DNA of 64,000 nucleotides from Lolium rigidum (GCF_022539505.1 NC_061514.1:329947090-330011089), one strand, 5' to 3'; shown: positions 23,267 through 34,974, counted from the first letter of the stretch. The notes: generated from the letters alone by a model not told the origin. Translations and numbers: made by a program.

Positions 23267-24070
23267 AGGGGCATGAGTACTAAGATTTTTAATCTTGGTT
23301 AAGATTAAAGCATAGTTCTCAAAATAAATTGCATGAGTACCAGGACCAGCCTGAGCCTTAAGTATAAATAGGAATCTTAGTTCGCGTTCGTGAGGATTTG
23401 AACTCAGGTGTGCACTTCCCCAACAAATTGAGCTAGGCTCACTTTCCAAATGTATAATGGTGTAATTAAACAAGTAAATCACAACATGTATAATGACCTT
23501 CACGTGACACACCGAGAGGTTTCTTCTTCCTGAATGAGATCCGAAGGTGCGCTCAGTGTGCCGCCCATGCCTAACTTTAGTTCAACTTTTCAGCATTTGA
23601 TCTTCACTATGTTGACCGATACATCCACATATATCCATTGTAATACAAAGATGAGCCAGTTGCTACTTGGATAAAAAGTGTTGACCGATACATCCACATA
23701 CATCCATTGTAATACAAAGATGAGCCAGTTGCTACTTGGATAAAAAGTTCACTCTTCTTAAATAAAAGATGGTGACTAAATACATATTTAAATGTCTTCG
23801 GAATTTGACCTAGGTGAAAATCAATGACATTGGAGGCTGTGGTGGAAGATTTTGCAAGGACTAGGGTGTCGTCAGTACTGAAGAAGGGATGGTGGTTAGT
23901 TCTTGTATGAGGCGTAGAGAGTGGGCGTGATTGATCTACTGTTGAATAATATCAGCAACGATAATGAAGAAATTTGTACATACAGAGTCTCCATCCTTAA
24001 GACAGTATTTGCAAGTTATTCACTCGATCGCCAGACACAACATGTACCATGACTGTTGTTTTTCCCAGAG
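23267..24070. other. Intergenic stretch with a tandem duplication
   Basis: No gene seen. A 69-bp unit starting GTTGACCGATACATCC is repeated in tandem at 23611-23679 and 23680-23748, differing by about one base. Confidence 0.8.
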
Positions 24071-24075
24071 GATAG

Positions 24076-24191
24076 TGTTAGCGTAATGTGCTTGTTGTAT
24101 TACCAGAGCGCCAAATGCCACAATATACAGTACATGTACATCTGCAAATACGCATGAAGCCCCCTAATATATGAAAAAACTACAATATACA
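24076..24191 (-). repeat. Short 3' LTR of the Copia remnant (about 116 bp)
   Basis: On the minus strand it starts TGTATATTGTAG right at the end of pol and ends ACGCTAACA. Low-copy Copia lineages with LTRs of this size are known. No partner LTR exists here, so the ends rest on TG...CA and position. Confidence 0.6.
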
Positions 24192-27100
24192 TCCCTCAAA
24201 CTCATGGTGGATCCACAACACTGAGTTTGGAGAGTAAAAACTCGTGCTGCGCTCGAGTTTGTGCCTTTGTAAAAAATCCGCCAACTGCAACTCTGAAGGC
24301 ATATAATGAACCGCAACAACCTCATCCTGCACCTGAGCACGTGTATAAAAAGCATCAACACCAATATGCTTCGTCAGCTCATGCTTGATCGGATCATGTG
24401 CAATACTGATAGCACATGTACTGTCAGACAAAAGTGGAGTGGGTGTCGTAACAGATACCCCAAAATCTCCAAGCAACCACCGTAACCAGGTCACCCCAGC
24501 AATCAACAAAACCATAGCCCGCAACTCAGCCTCAACACTTGAACGGAAAACCGCTACCTGTTTCTTCGTCTTCCAAGCAATAAGCGAACCACCAAGAAAC
24601 ACACAGTAAGCAGAAAGTGAACGACGATCCGTAGGATCACTCGCCCACGTAGCATTCGAGTAGCACTGGAGCTGGAGAGAGCTGGAACTAGGAAAGAAAA
24701 GGCGACGAGTGATCGTTCCATGAAGATAACGAAGAACACGGAGGAGATGACTATAGTGAACGGTGGTAGGAGCGGAGACAAACTGACTCAGAATATGAAC
24801 AGGATGAGAAATATCAGGACGAGTGACAGCAAGATAAACAAGACTCCCAACAAGATGGCGATAATGTGTGGGATCAGGAAGAGGATCACCATCAGTAGGA
24901 CGAAGCTTAACATTAAGCTCCATAGGAGTGTCAACTGTGCGCTCATCCCCAAGAGCAGCACGAGCAAGAAGATCATGAATGTACTCTTCCTGAGAGATAG
25001 AAAAGCCATCAGAAGTGGAGAAAACCTCAATCCCAAAAAAATAGCAAAGAGGACCAAGATCAGTCATAAGAAACTGATCACGAAGGCGAGCCTTGACAAA
25101 GGCAATATACTTAGGATCATCACCAGTAATGATCATATCATCAACATAGAGAAGGAGAAGAGTGCGTCCATGAGGAGAAGTGTGAACGAAAAGTTCTGGA
25201 TCATGAAAACTAGGAGAGAAACCAGCAGCAGTCACCACAGAGGCAAAGCGCTCAAACCAGGCACAAGGGTCCTGTTTCAGGCCATAAAGAGGACGACAAA
25301 CCATCCCATCGGGAACGGAATACCCAGGAGGAGGCTGCATGTAAACCTCCTCAGTCAACTCGTCATTAAGAAAAGCGTTCTGAACATCAAGCTGGGATAC
25401 AGACCAGCGTCGAACAGAAGCAACAGCAAGAAGAGTACGCACAGTGGTCATATGAGCCACAGGGGCAAAAGTCTCATCATAGTCACGGCCGTGCTCCTGC
25501 TGAAAGCCACGAGCCACAAGACGCGCTTTATAGCGCTCAAGAGATCCATCTGAGTGGGTCTTAATTTTATAGACCCACTTACACGTGATAGGACGAACAC
25601 CAGAAGGGGAAGAAACAAGATCCCAGGTGCCAGTGCACTCAAGCGCAACGATCTCCTCAGCCATGGCAAGCTGCCATTCAAGATGATGCTCGGCATTCAG
25701 ATAAGAAGTCGGCTCGGAGACGACAGAGAGACCATACTGACTAGGAGAGTAAGGGACTGGAGCACGACGCTGACAAACAGGCCGTGAAGAGGGAAGCTCA
25801 TCGATGGAGGACGACTCATCAGAAGAAGAGGAAGAAGGAACAACAGAGGAAGGATTCGAAGCCAGAGAACGATGAGTACTAGGGGAACTAGACGGAGGAG
25901 AGGATCACGCCGAAATCGAAGGGGGCGCATCAGAACTAGGAGGTGGAGGAGAAGGGACAGCGGGAGGTGCATCCGAAAAAAGAAGAAAAGAGATATCATC
26001 CACCGAGTAAGTACCAGTGGTGGGGCGAGGATAGAAGGGACGCGTCTCATCAAACGTGACATCACGAGAGATGCGCATCCGACGACCAACGGGGTCCTAA
26101 CAGCGATAGCCCTTATGCTCATCACTGTATCCGAGAAAAACACACTCAACAGACTGAGCGGTCAGTTTGGTGCGTTTGCGAGGAGGGAGAAGGACATAGC
26201 AAACGCAACCAAATAAACGAAGAGTCGAGTAGTCTGGAGACCTACCAGTAAGACGCTCGAGAGGAATGCCACCTGGAAGGGCAGCAGAAGGCTGCATGTT
26301 AATGAGGTAAGTCGACATAGCGACAGCCTTAGCCCAGAAATGAGGCGGAAGGGAGGAAGCAATCATCATAGCACGGGTAGTCTCAAGAATATGACGATGC
26401 TTACGCTCGGCGACACCATTTTGAGCATGGACGCCGGGACACAAGAACTGAGCGAGGGTGCCCTGCTTAGCAAGTACACCACGCAGGTGCTGGGAGATAT
26501 ACTCTCCCGCAGAATTAGCACGAAACACACGAATAGGCGTGGAATACTGAGTACGAACCATGGCCGCAAAGCGCTGATAAATAGAGAGCACCTCACTGCG
26601 AGAGCGCATAAAAAACAACCAAGTGTACCGTGAAAAATCATCAATAAACAAAATATAGTATCGATGGCCCCCTTTTGAAGGATAGGGAGCCGGACCCCAA
26701 ACATCTGAATGAACTAAATCAAAAGGTCGCTGAGATACAAACACACTAGTAGGGTATGGAAGCTGAATCTGTTTGCCTAACCTACAACCCTGACACGAAG
26801 GTAAAGACACATCTCCTAAGACAAACCCCAGAAGACCACGACGAACTAATGACGATAAACGGGAGCCACAAAGGTGACCCAGTCGATGATGCCACTGCTG
26901 AAAAGATCCAGTGACAGAAGCAGCAACCGCAGGAGAACTAGCAGATGAAGTGTCAGCGGGAGGAACGCGAAGCCAGTCTAAGTCCCAGAGCCCCGGGGAC
27001 TCAAGGCTGCGAGGGCCAGCTCCAACCAGGGTCTTTGTACGGCGGTCCTGAACAGCACAAGAATCAGCGTCAAGAATGACGCGACAACCAGAATCAGTAA

Positions 27101-27570
27101 GCTGACTAGCAGAAAACAGGTTCATCTTAAGACTAGGAACATAAGAAACATCAGGAACAGAGAAACAGGAAGTAGAAAGGGTGCCTCGACTGGAAACAGG
27201 AAGAGAGGTACCATCAGCGATAACACGGACAGGAGAAACAAGAGAGCGAAGAGAAGAAAGAATATAAGACACATAAATCATATGAAAAGAAGCTCCAGAA
27301 TCCAGATACCACGGGGATGACGTACCTGATTGTGTAGAAGCTGGTGGTCGCGTGGTGCCAGAAGAGCTAGGCACAGAACTAGCAGTACCCGACGAGGAAG
27401 AGCCTGTAGCAGCGAGCAGACCACAAAGACCACGGATAATGTCCTAATCAGATAGCGCAACAGCAGAAGATCCTGAAGAACCAGCCTGCCTACGAGCATG
27501 GTACCGCTGACGTAAGCTGGGATCCCTCTTCCAGCAGCTAGAGACATCGTGGCCAGACCTGCCACAGTGC
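24180..27570 (-). pseudogene. Copia pol: protease, integrase, reverse transcriptase, RNase H
   Basis: One minus frame is interrupted by three stops, at 27444-27446 (TAG), 26097-26099 (TAG) and 25905-25907 (TGA). The order is the protease motif YLDSGAS (near 27300), the GAG-pre-integrase HHRLGH ... C..C, then the integrase core (HSDVWGP, FIDDFSRYTW, NGVAERKHRHILE). Reverse transcriptase follows with QLDVQNAFLN and YVDD (near 25145), then RNase H (NATWASDPTDRRSLSAYCV). Two catalytic aspartates look lost: integrase FRANSAGEY where FRADSAGEY is usual, and RNase H YSNATW where YSDATW is usual. Length is close to a full Copia pol. The three stops and the lost catalytic residues make it non-functional. 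Confidence 0.88.
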
Positions 27571-28528
27571 ATGGAGGTGTTGTTACACCACGAGGCTGCT
27601 GAGGCTGACTCTGGCCTTGGATCGGAGGAGTAGAGAGTATCGGCGGTACTGGAGACCGCAACGAAGCCGGAGGCATAGGAGGACCACGAGCATACGGCAC
27701 AGGAGGGCCACGAGCAGCAAGTACAGAGGGAACCTCAAGAAGACCAGCACCACGAAGACGAGTCTCCTCAGCACGAAGCTCAGCCAGTACCTCAGAGAGC
27801 GGAACACGACCACGGGCAAGCAGCTGTGCACGACGCGGCTCAAACTCCTTGCGGAGCCGCGACAAGAACTCAAAAACGCGCTGAAACTCCAGATTCACAC
27901 GCACAATCAGACAGCAGGGACAGGTGGCACACACAGCTGTACGAAGAGAATCAAGCTGACGCCAAATAGCAGCACTCTGAGTGTAGAACTCATCAATAGT
28001 AGAATCACCCTGCTGAAGGGCATGCTCCTGGTGGACCACAGACAGATAAAGAGCATCCCCAGACGGCTGATAGCACTGACGAAGAAAAGCCCACTGAGGA
28101 GCAGCAGTGGGAAGACCCATGAACTCAGCAGCATACTGAGGCAGAACACTGGAAGTGAGAACAGCAGCAGCACGAGCATCCTCATCTATCCACTGAGTGT
28201 AGTCAGTCAGATCCAGCCGGTATGTCGCAAAGACAATAGAGTGGTCCTGGACCTTCCGGTCATACTCAGCCAGAGCAGTATCATCAACACTCTTGGTTGC
28301 ATCCTTGTCCGCCTGAGTAGCATCGGGGGCAAGGGCAACGAGTGTTGGTGCAATAGGCGTCGTAGGAGCAACGTGGCACGGAGGACAGGAGACCTCGCCA
28401 GAAAGCACACCCCAAAGACGAAGACCGTGCATGTGGACGCGCATGAAGGCAGTGAAATCAGGATAATTCGCGCCATCAAAAATCACCGGGCAGTGAGGAA
28501 TCGCAACATAGCCCGGCGAGGAAGACAT
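27570..28528 (-). pseudogene. Copia gag, frameshifted at its end
   Basis: Starts at MSSSPGYVAIPHC and reads about 310 codons with typical Copia gag features. These are the YPDFTAFMRVHMHGLRLWGVL segment, PQWAFLRQCYQPSG, and helix-rich REFEP-like sequence followed by a Pro-rich linker. The frame is lost near 27570, where the zinc-knuckle region begins, so gag no longer reads into pol. An in-frame upstream ATG at 28546 exists, but the family starts at the Met chosen here. Confidence 0.8.
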
Positions 28529-28546
28529 ATCTCTCTCTTTTTTCAA

Positions 28547-28892
28547 ATAAGATCACGCACGGTATCTGCGGGACGCCAAGGCCTGGCGGCTGGCGAGCGG
28601 GACGTCGGACGAGCGGCCGGGGCGGGCCGGCATCGGCCGGGGCGGGGCGACGGCGAAGACGGAGACGGGCAGCCGGGGGCGGGGCGGCGGGGCGACGGCG
28701 GAGACGGGCAAGCCGGGGTCGGAGAGGAGGGCGGCCGGCGACGGGGGCGGCGGAGAGGAGCGGCCGGGGAAGAGGCGGCAGGCGACGGAGACGGGAGGCC
28801 GGGGACAGAGAGGGCCGGGGCGACGGGGAAGAGGCAGCGGCGGCGGCCGGACGCGGCGGCAGGGTGCCGGGGCGGGCGACGGCGGCGGCTGC
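28547..28892. repeat. GC-rich imperfect tandem repeat
   Basis: Made of variants of GGCGACGGCGGAGACGGGCAGCC with no conserved reading frame. It separates the truncated Copia element from the rearranged end of the F-box pseudogene. ORFs on both strands here are composition artefacts. Confidence 0.6.
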
Positions 28893-29025
28893 GAGGCAAT
28901 GGTCACAATACCAAGTCCTGTGGGCGGCGTCTTTCCAACAGGCAGGGTGCCGGGGCGGGCGACGGCGGCGTCTTTCCGGTGGGCGGCGTCTTTCCCACCG
29001 GACTTGGTATTGTGACCATTGCCTC
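28893..29025. repeat. 26-bp perfect inverted repeat at the 3' end of the F-box pseudogene
   Basis: 28893-28918 is the exact reverse complement of 29000-29025, with an 81-bp spacer holding three copies of GGCGGCGTCTTTCC. The left arm plus about 30 more bases is an inverted copy of the last-exon sequence: it resembles the corresponding part of the intact paralogue read in the opposite direction. Confidence 0.85.
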
Positions 29026-32000
29026 ACAGTTCTTACATGACACTTCATTATCTGTCAAAATAACCGACTTCAAGTCTTGAGCTCGATCCATCACGTTTCT
29101 TACAAATAACAAGTGCTGCTCCAGTAGGGGCCTAAAACCAGCAAACCGGAACTCTTTCAGCAGCCACTTGTTACAGCTTGTGAACCCAGGCATCTTCCAT
29201 GAAGGTTTAACTTTTTGAGCACCAAAATAACTTATTCTTTTTTCATTACCCTCACAGCATGGGTGAAAGAACATCTGCATTCAACCCCCAACACCCAAGT
29301 TATAGAAATATAGTGGGATTCATACCTAAGCCTATTCTATGGTACGGTGGTGTTCTTAGATTGGAACTTTAATTTGCATATATTCCAACTACAAGTTGAA
29401 AAGAATGAGTGGAAGTACTTTGACATCAAATATCTCAACAGATGGAGCGGCTTCTAGGAGATTTAATATCCATAACAGGTCAAATTTCATATAGATGCCA
29501 TGAAGAGACAACTTCTTTAGACCGTTGAATGCAGTGCAGAGTTGTTTTCCTTCCGGTTGTATCCATATCTGATGAACAAAATAAATATAGAAAAAGTAAG
29601 AATGAAATTATTGTATGTACATAGAGGCAAGTTAGTGTGCACTAGGATAGTCATTTGCTAAGTAATGGGATGCTTCCTGACAAATGAAATCATATAAAAG
29701 GAAATAACTCGATCAAGGAATGAACCGACAAAACCACAAAAACCCTAGCCCTGATCCAACCTTAACTTCATACTTTATGAAATGGGCACAACCACAATAT
29801 AACAACTATGTACTGAAATTACCTTTTCTCCATGAAAGCATAAGGTTAGAGTATGTATGTTTGTGGCACCACGTAGAACCTGGCTTAAACTAAACTCTTG
29901 GTGACGGAGACTTGCAGAACAGTAGAGGCAGATTTCCTTAAGTGATGGGACAGAACCAAAACACAAGGGGGCTTCATATTTGACCCAATGCATCCAAAGG
30001 AGCCGCTCTAGTTTTGGAAGGCAGTGCACCTCGGTTCTTTTCAATGAGGTCAAGGTTACTTCTAGAACTCTGATATTCGAATCTGGCGCATTGATCTTCA
30101 ATACAGAACCGTCCCCGGTGTCACAGTGGTTCAAATTAAGGTGCTGCAGTTGCTTGCACGAGTTAAACAGGAGGTGATGCATGTCCCGTTCAGCAAGGCG
30201 AACATTGTATAGATGGAGCCTTGTGAGGCAGCGAAGAACACTAGGATACGCACTGAAAAATCCAACCACATCCCGAGCTTGCTGTACCATAGACTCATTT
30301 TCCGTGTCCCTAGGTGACTAGGTCCCTTCTCGTTTAAGATTGCAAGTTTCAGTTCTTTTAGGATGTCGCCGTCAATGGCGTTGCTAACTAGCAGGCCAAT
30401 GTCACGCGTGTAGTTGCCAATTGGATAGAGCTGAAGGCATAGCTTAGTGATGGTGCGTTTCCTCGGAGCCTGAGCCAAGAAGCCGCGAGTAGCTCTTGTT
30501 AGAGACGCCATTGCTTGGTCGATCTGGCGTGCAGCCCCTGAGCATGGGGAACTAAGGAAGTCCTTGACATGAAGTTCGAGCTCAGGAAGTAACCAGGGAA
30601 GGTTTCTCCACCGCGTCGACAGCACGCTAGTTCTTGCTGTCGTGGCAAGGTCGACTGTCCCCAATATGGAGATTAAGATGTCATCCGTCAGCGCGCTGAG
30701 CCTATCTTCTTCTTCCTCTACTTTCTGCAGCAATAATACATCATCCATCAATACAGCTAAATCAGCATGTTAAGATCGAAGCCAAAGTAATAGCTGTGTC
30801 ATCTCTCAAAAGAACATTGGGTTGCTATTGTTTGTCATAGTTAGAAATCACATGGGGGACCCCTCCTCCCGCACCCCTCCCAAACCCTAAACACACCCCC
30901 CCGCCGCCGCCGCCGGTAGCGCCTCCGGGCAAAGGCCACGGGGCGTGGCGGCGGTGGCGGCCTCTCCTTGTTGCCGCGCTGGGACGGCGACCGGGATCCC
31001 TCGACGCTCGCTGCGGCCGGTCGGACTTGGTGATGGGCGGCGGCGGCGGCCAGACCTCTGCGCGACGGCCAGAAGCGGCAGTCCCTTGCCTTCCGCCGGA
31101 TCTTCACCGCAGCACGCCGGAGGGGCTGGTGGCGGGCAGCGGCCAGGCCATGATCTGCGCCACTTTGCCCCCGCCTCTCGGCCGTGTGTGGAGGCGATCT
31201 CGGGTTTCTCTCGCGCCACGAGGTCGCCCGGGGCAGCAGCCTTGGGTACGACGGTGGAGGTGGCCATCTTCTTCGTCGGAGAGGGTCGGCCTGCGGTTGG
31301 TGGTGGTGGATCCATCGATCTATCACCGCATTCCGGCGGCATGATGGAGGAGCTTGGAAGCCGGCGTCGGTGTCGCCGGTGGTGGGTTGGAGTGGCCAGC
31401 CCGGGATGGTCGCCGACGTGGGGGTCCGACCTGAATAAAGGCGGCGGTCCTAGGGCCTCTCTTGCGTGAAGAGGAGGACCTACCGGAGGCCTGGACTCGT
31501 GATCTGGCCGGAGTGTTGAGTTCCGGAAGGCTCCGCCGATGAATGTAACAGTGCTTTTGCCTGGAGTTTGTTGGATCAGAGGTATTCGGTCGTGCGCACC
31601 CGTGTTTTTATTCCGACCGATTGGTTGTGGAGGGAGCGGCGTGAAGCTCTTTTTCTTTGATTGACATCAAGTGACTATGGATCCATGATGAAAGTCGGAA
31701 GAAGAGAATTTCATGAAGGCCAGAGGGGAGGACTAGCTAAGGGAGGTTCAAGTCTTTGCGATGTTGAGGGACTTGCTTGGTGTTTCGGGCTTCACAGCAG
31801 CGGTATGAAAGTGGGGGCGACAACACAGGTGAAGTGCAGAGTCCTACCTTTCAGGGTGAAAACCCAAGGTCTGGCCTTAATTGGTTGTGCCTGGCAATGT
31901 CCTTGGTGGAGGCATTTGTTTTGAGAGCGGGGACTAGTCTGTAATTCAGGTGTTGTCTTGGCGGTGGATGTATTGCTGTTGTTAGGCCCGAGATACTCTA

Positions 32001-32291
32001 GCGGGACTTTTATTTCTTAGTTTTCTTTTCTTGTTTTTGGCTGTGTGCATCCGTAGTGCCATTAGGGTGGTGCGTTGTTGCAGAAGCTGGGTGTAATTGG
32101 TATCTTCTTGATATTAATATATTCCCTTTATCGAAAAAAGAAATCACATGGGGTAGCTGAACAGCAAATGGAAGGCATAGCACAGCAAAATCAACAAAAG
32201 GAGAAGCTAGCAAAGAACTTACATGGTCGTGCACAATATTTGACTCCACGGATAATAACCTCCGACGCTGCTCCCGATTCCAGGATGCCAT
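28903..32291 (-). pseudogene. F-box/LRR-type gene, disrupted copy
   Basis: Paralogue of the intact gene at 40058-42165 with the same four exons: 32223-32291, 29823-30724, 29419-29568 and 28903-29274. Exon 1 and exon 3 keep the lengths of the intact copy (69 and 150 nt). Exon 2 is 902 nt instead of 891: one extra codon plus an 8-nt insertion near 30310-30330 that shifts the frame. The last exon matches the paralogue until about 29000, then reads into rearranged repeat and stops at 28903. Intron 1 holds a 1.3-kb non-LTR insertion. The F-box (DDILISILGTVDLA ... RWRNLPWLLPEL) is still readable. Homology with the paralogue extends upstream to about 32460. Confidence 0.88.
30858..32138 (+). mobile_element. 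Non-LTR-type insertion in intron 1 of the F-box pseudogene
   Basis: Flanked by a 15-bp TSD AGAAATCACATGGGG (30843-30857 and 32139-32153). It ends in an A-rich tail after TTCCCTTTATCG, the signature of target-primed reverse transcription. The 5' half is GC-rich with many CGG/CCG runs; the 3' part matches the repeat at 21985-22690. No reverse transcriptase is present, so it is non-autonomous or 5'-truncated. The intact paralogue shows the empty site in its intron 1 near 42015. Confidence 0.85.
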
Positions 32292-32460
32292 GAACCAAGG
32301 TGCTCCTCTTTTTACTATTTCTCAAGCGATCAATCGTCTAAATTTTATTCAGAGAGGAGACTAGGAGGAGACAGCAAACAATTCTAGCTCCAGACGGGTC
32401 CGACCAGAACCATAAGCAGAGTCTCCGACTTGTCCGAGACGAAATCGATTCAAACAAACA

Positions 32461-34191
32461 ACATCCTTACGATTTATAGCATCTCCACTCGTCCCCCAAA
32501 GCCCTTTCGGGAGTGTATCACACCCAGCCGCGGCCCTGAAAATAGTTTTTCAGCCAGCGCGGCTCAACTATCCATCTGCGTCCTCAGGCCGAACCCAGTA
32601 GGAAGGGAAGCTAGCGAGGCGCCGGCGCCCCGTGTGTTGGCGGAACGATGCGGGAAGAAGGCGCAGGAAACGCCTCCGGGCAGTAGTGTCAGCGGAGTCG
32701 TCTTCCTCCTCACCTTCCACGCCCGTCAAAGGCTACTCGCCTCCGGCGCCTGCTCGCCTTCAGCGTCGGCGTTAATGCTGCTCGTCTTCAGCGCCTGCTC
32801 GTCCTCAGCGGCGGTGTTAATGCTCTCCAACGCCCCCTCGGCACCATATAAACCCCGCGCGCCGCTCCCTTGCCGCACATTCCAGCTAACGCCCTCCAAA
32901 ACTTCTTCAGCACCGACGCCCTCACCATCTCCTCCAAAACTTCTCTAGCACCGGCGCCCTCGCCAGGACCGCCAAGAACAGGAAGGTACCGCCGCCAACG
33001 GCTTCGGCCGCCGTTGGCTTCAAGCAGTGGCGAATTCAGCCCATTTTGTTAGGGTGGGGCAGGCCTAACTAGGTTGGGTTTTTTTTTATATTTTTTTCCA
33101 TATTCTATAGAATATATATGGATTGGGCCAAATCTTAGGGTGGGGCCCGCCCCACCCTTCCACCCTGCTGGCTCCGCCACTGGCTTCAAGTCGCCGAGGC
33201 GCGTCCTCTGGAATGCACGCTACCCCATCCCACCGGACATGCGATGTCCGGGGGGATGGGCGCTCAGCTGTGGCGGCCTGGCGGTCCCGCCGCTGCTGAC
33301 AGGGTCGGCGTGCGCCGTCGCCATCTATGATCATTTCTGGGGCTAGTTGACGCCGGAGCAGCGCAACGACCCGCGTAGCTCCCCCGACAACGACCACGCC
33401 TAGACCGCCTTCTTCCAGCACCAGCGCGAGGACCGCCTCGCTTCCTACGACGGCAACGGCGATCCACCAGTGAACAAAAATGCTAGTGGACGGCGTTGGT
33501 GGTGGAGGACACCCGGGAAGATCCTCGCGTGGGTCCTTAGCTACATTGCCGATGGGAAAGACCCCCTGCTGCAAATGGCGCCACGGCAGTTCCAGCTGGC
33601 GTCCTCGCGAGGCAACGGCCACTGGGCGGCGCGGCGCCAGTCCTCCTCGTCATCGCTCTCCTCCTCCTCCTCCCGCTCCTCTTCGCGCTCCTCGTCGTAC
33701 AACACGTCGTTGCCACGTTTCTTGGCGGCAGTGAAGGACGAGCCGGAGGAGGCTCCTACTGCTCGCAGGCGCCGCCATGGCGGCGGCAGCATCATCCGTG
33801 AGGGGCGCCAACCTTCTCCGCCGCGGCAGCGGGAGTGGACGCCACCACCGGAGTACAAGGCGGTGGCGTCCATCGTCAAGGCGGAGGACGACCCAGTTCC
33901 CGAGGCTACGCCTCGCCCAACTCTAATCGTTCCAGGCGACGGACGAGTTCGCCGAGGCCTGGAGCGTGGCCGATCATCTCCGCACGGAGGAGGAGTGCCG
34001 TCGTCGCCTCGGCCTCGTCATCAACTTGAATGACGACGACGCTGGCCAATTCAACATGCTGCCCGCGCGGGGACGCCGGCCAGGGCTGCAGCTACCTCCC
34101 GGAGCCGAAGGAGGAGCCCAGCAACGAGGAGGACTATGCGGCAATGATGCACCGGCACCTAGGCCTAGGGCGTGGCGGCAACGGCGGTTAC
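32461..34191 (+). pseudogene. Degenerate uncharacterised grass gene with hAT MITE insertion
   Basis: A plus-strand frame beginning near 32960 encodes a lysine/proline start, then RRVLWNARYPIPPDMRC-PGGW, a WWWRTPGK segment and a Ser/Arg-rich region. An acidic/basic tail and a C-terminus with RTEEECRRRLGLVINLNDDD complete it. A MITE interrupts it at 33025. Stops lie at 33344-33346 (TAG) and 33401-33403 (TAG), and the tail (after about 33930) is in another frame. TATATAAA-like sequence at about 32846 and a short leader suggest a former promoter. The protein type looks like a multicopy grass family of unknown function; I do not recognise a domain. Confidence 0.6.
33025..33182. mobile_element. hAT-type MITE, 158 bp
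   Basis: Ends CAGTGGCG ... GGCTCCGCCACTG and an exact 8-bp TSD GCTTCAAG at 33017-33024 and 33183-33190. With its TSD it adds 166 bp, which shifts the frame of the gene it entered. Same terminal family as 22872-23039. Confidence 0.93.
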
Positions 34192-34635
34192 TAGTTTTTT
34201 TTTTTTTGGTTTTTTATGTCTATGTTTTTAAATTTGCACAAATATTGGATCGGTACAGATTTTAGTCTCACGGCGCAACGCGATCTCATCACACGATTTT
34301 GAAAACGACGGGTTGCATTGAAACTTATGATTTCTCCCAAAATAAATGGCTAAGTTACCGGTCCAATAACTACTTTTATCCTCGCAACTTCCATGCAGAG
34401 TTGCGTGTAGGCTTAGGCCAAATTAGAGTCCTTAATTTTTTAATTATGTCAATTATTTGGCTGGCCGTTACCTCTTATCAAGAACTCGCTTGAAGTAAGG
34501 AATCAAATTTACTAAAAAGTTAGTAGACACAAAACATAATATTTTTTTTCAAGATCTAATCATAATCATATGCATGCTCACCTTAAGTTGACCATAAAAA
34601 AGTGTCACATTATAAACGATTACATTATATTTCAA
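34192..34635. other. AT-rich intergenic stretch
   Basis: No gene or element boundary recognised. It begins with a T-run after the degenerate gene and may be its former 3' untranslated region. Confidence 0.6.
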
Positions 34636-34846
34636 CTAGTACAAATGCACGTGCGTTGCTACGGGTTTAAATTTTATTTCTCAAAATGCACATATATAAT
34701 TCACAACTCACTATAAAATTTCAAATCAAATCAATGATATCATAATGTACTACAACATGATAATAACGAACGCAATAACAAGACAACATTGTTATGCATC
34801 TGCGTGGTTCCAAGTTCTACCGCGGTAAGCACCTATGTTCTCGGTT

Positions 34847-34974
34847 GTCATAACTTTCAACTCAAAAAAATAACCGTAGCCTTCAATAATGGTTGGGGTA
34901 AAAAAGCTCCGTCATAACTTTAAACTCAACAAAACAATCATAGTCTTCAATAATGGTTGGGGTAAAAAAGCTCC
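34847..34974. repeat. Tandem duplication, 64-bp unit, two copies
   Basis: The unit GTCATAACTTT ... AAAAAAGCTCC occurs at 34847-34910 and 34911-34974 with a few differences. Confidence 0.85.

Larger units (their letters stand above)
24076..28546 (-). mobile_element. Decayed Ty1/Copia element, 5' LTR missing
   Basis: Minus-strand gag and pol in Copia order (protease, integrase, reverse transcriptase, RNase H), followed by a short 3' LTR at 24076-24191. To the right, upstream of gag, homology stops near 28546. There is no primer-binding site or 5' LTR and the DNA changes to a GC-rich repeat, so the element is truncated. Several nonsense codons and lost catalytic residues show it is dead. Confidence 0.85.

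Noticed and set aside
23611..23748. Direct repeats as a CRISPR-like array
   Set aside because: Only two abutting copies with no spacers: a simple tandem duplication in a plant genome.
27617..29080. 487-codon plus-strand ORF
   Set aside because: It is the antisense of Copia gag plus the GC-rich repeat; its composition is Arg/Thr/Ser-rich with no domain, while the minus strand carries clear gag.
30841..31470. Minus- and plus-strand ORFs of 100-174 codons in the intronic insertion
   Set aside because: Overlapping frames in GC-rich DNA, none with a recognisable domain, and the block is a transposed repeat.
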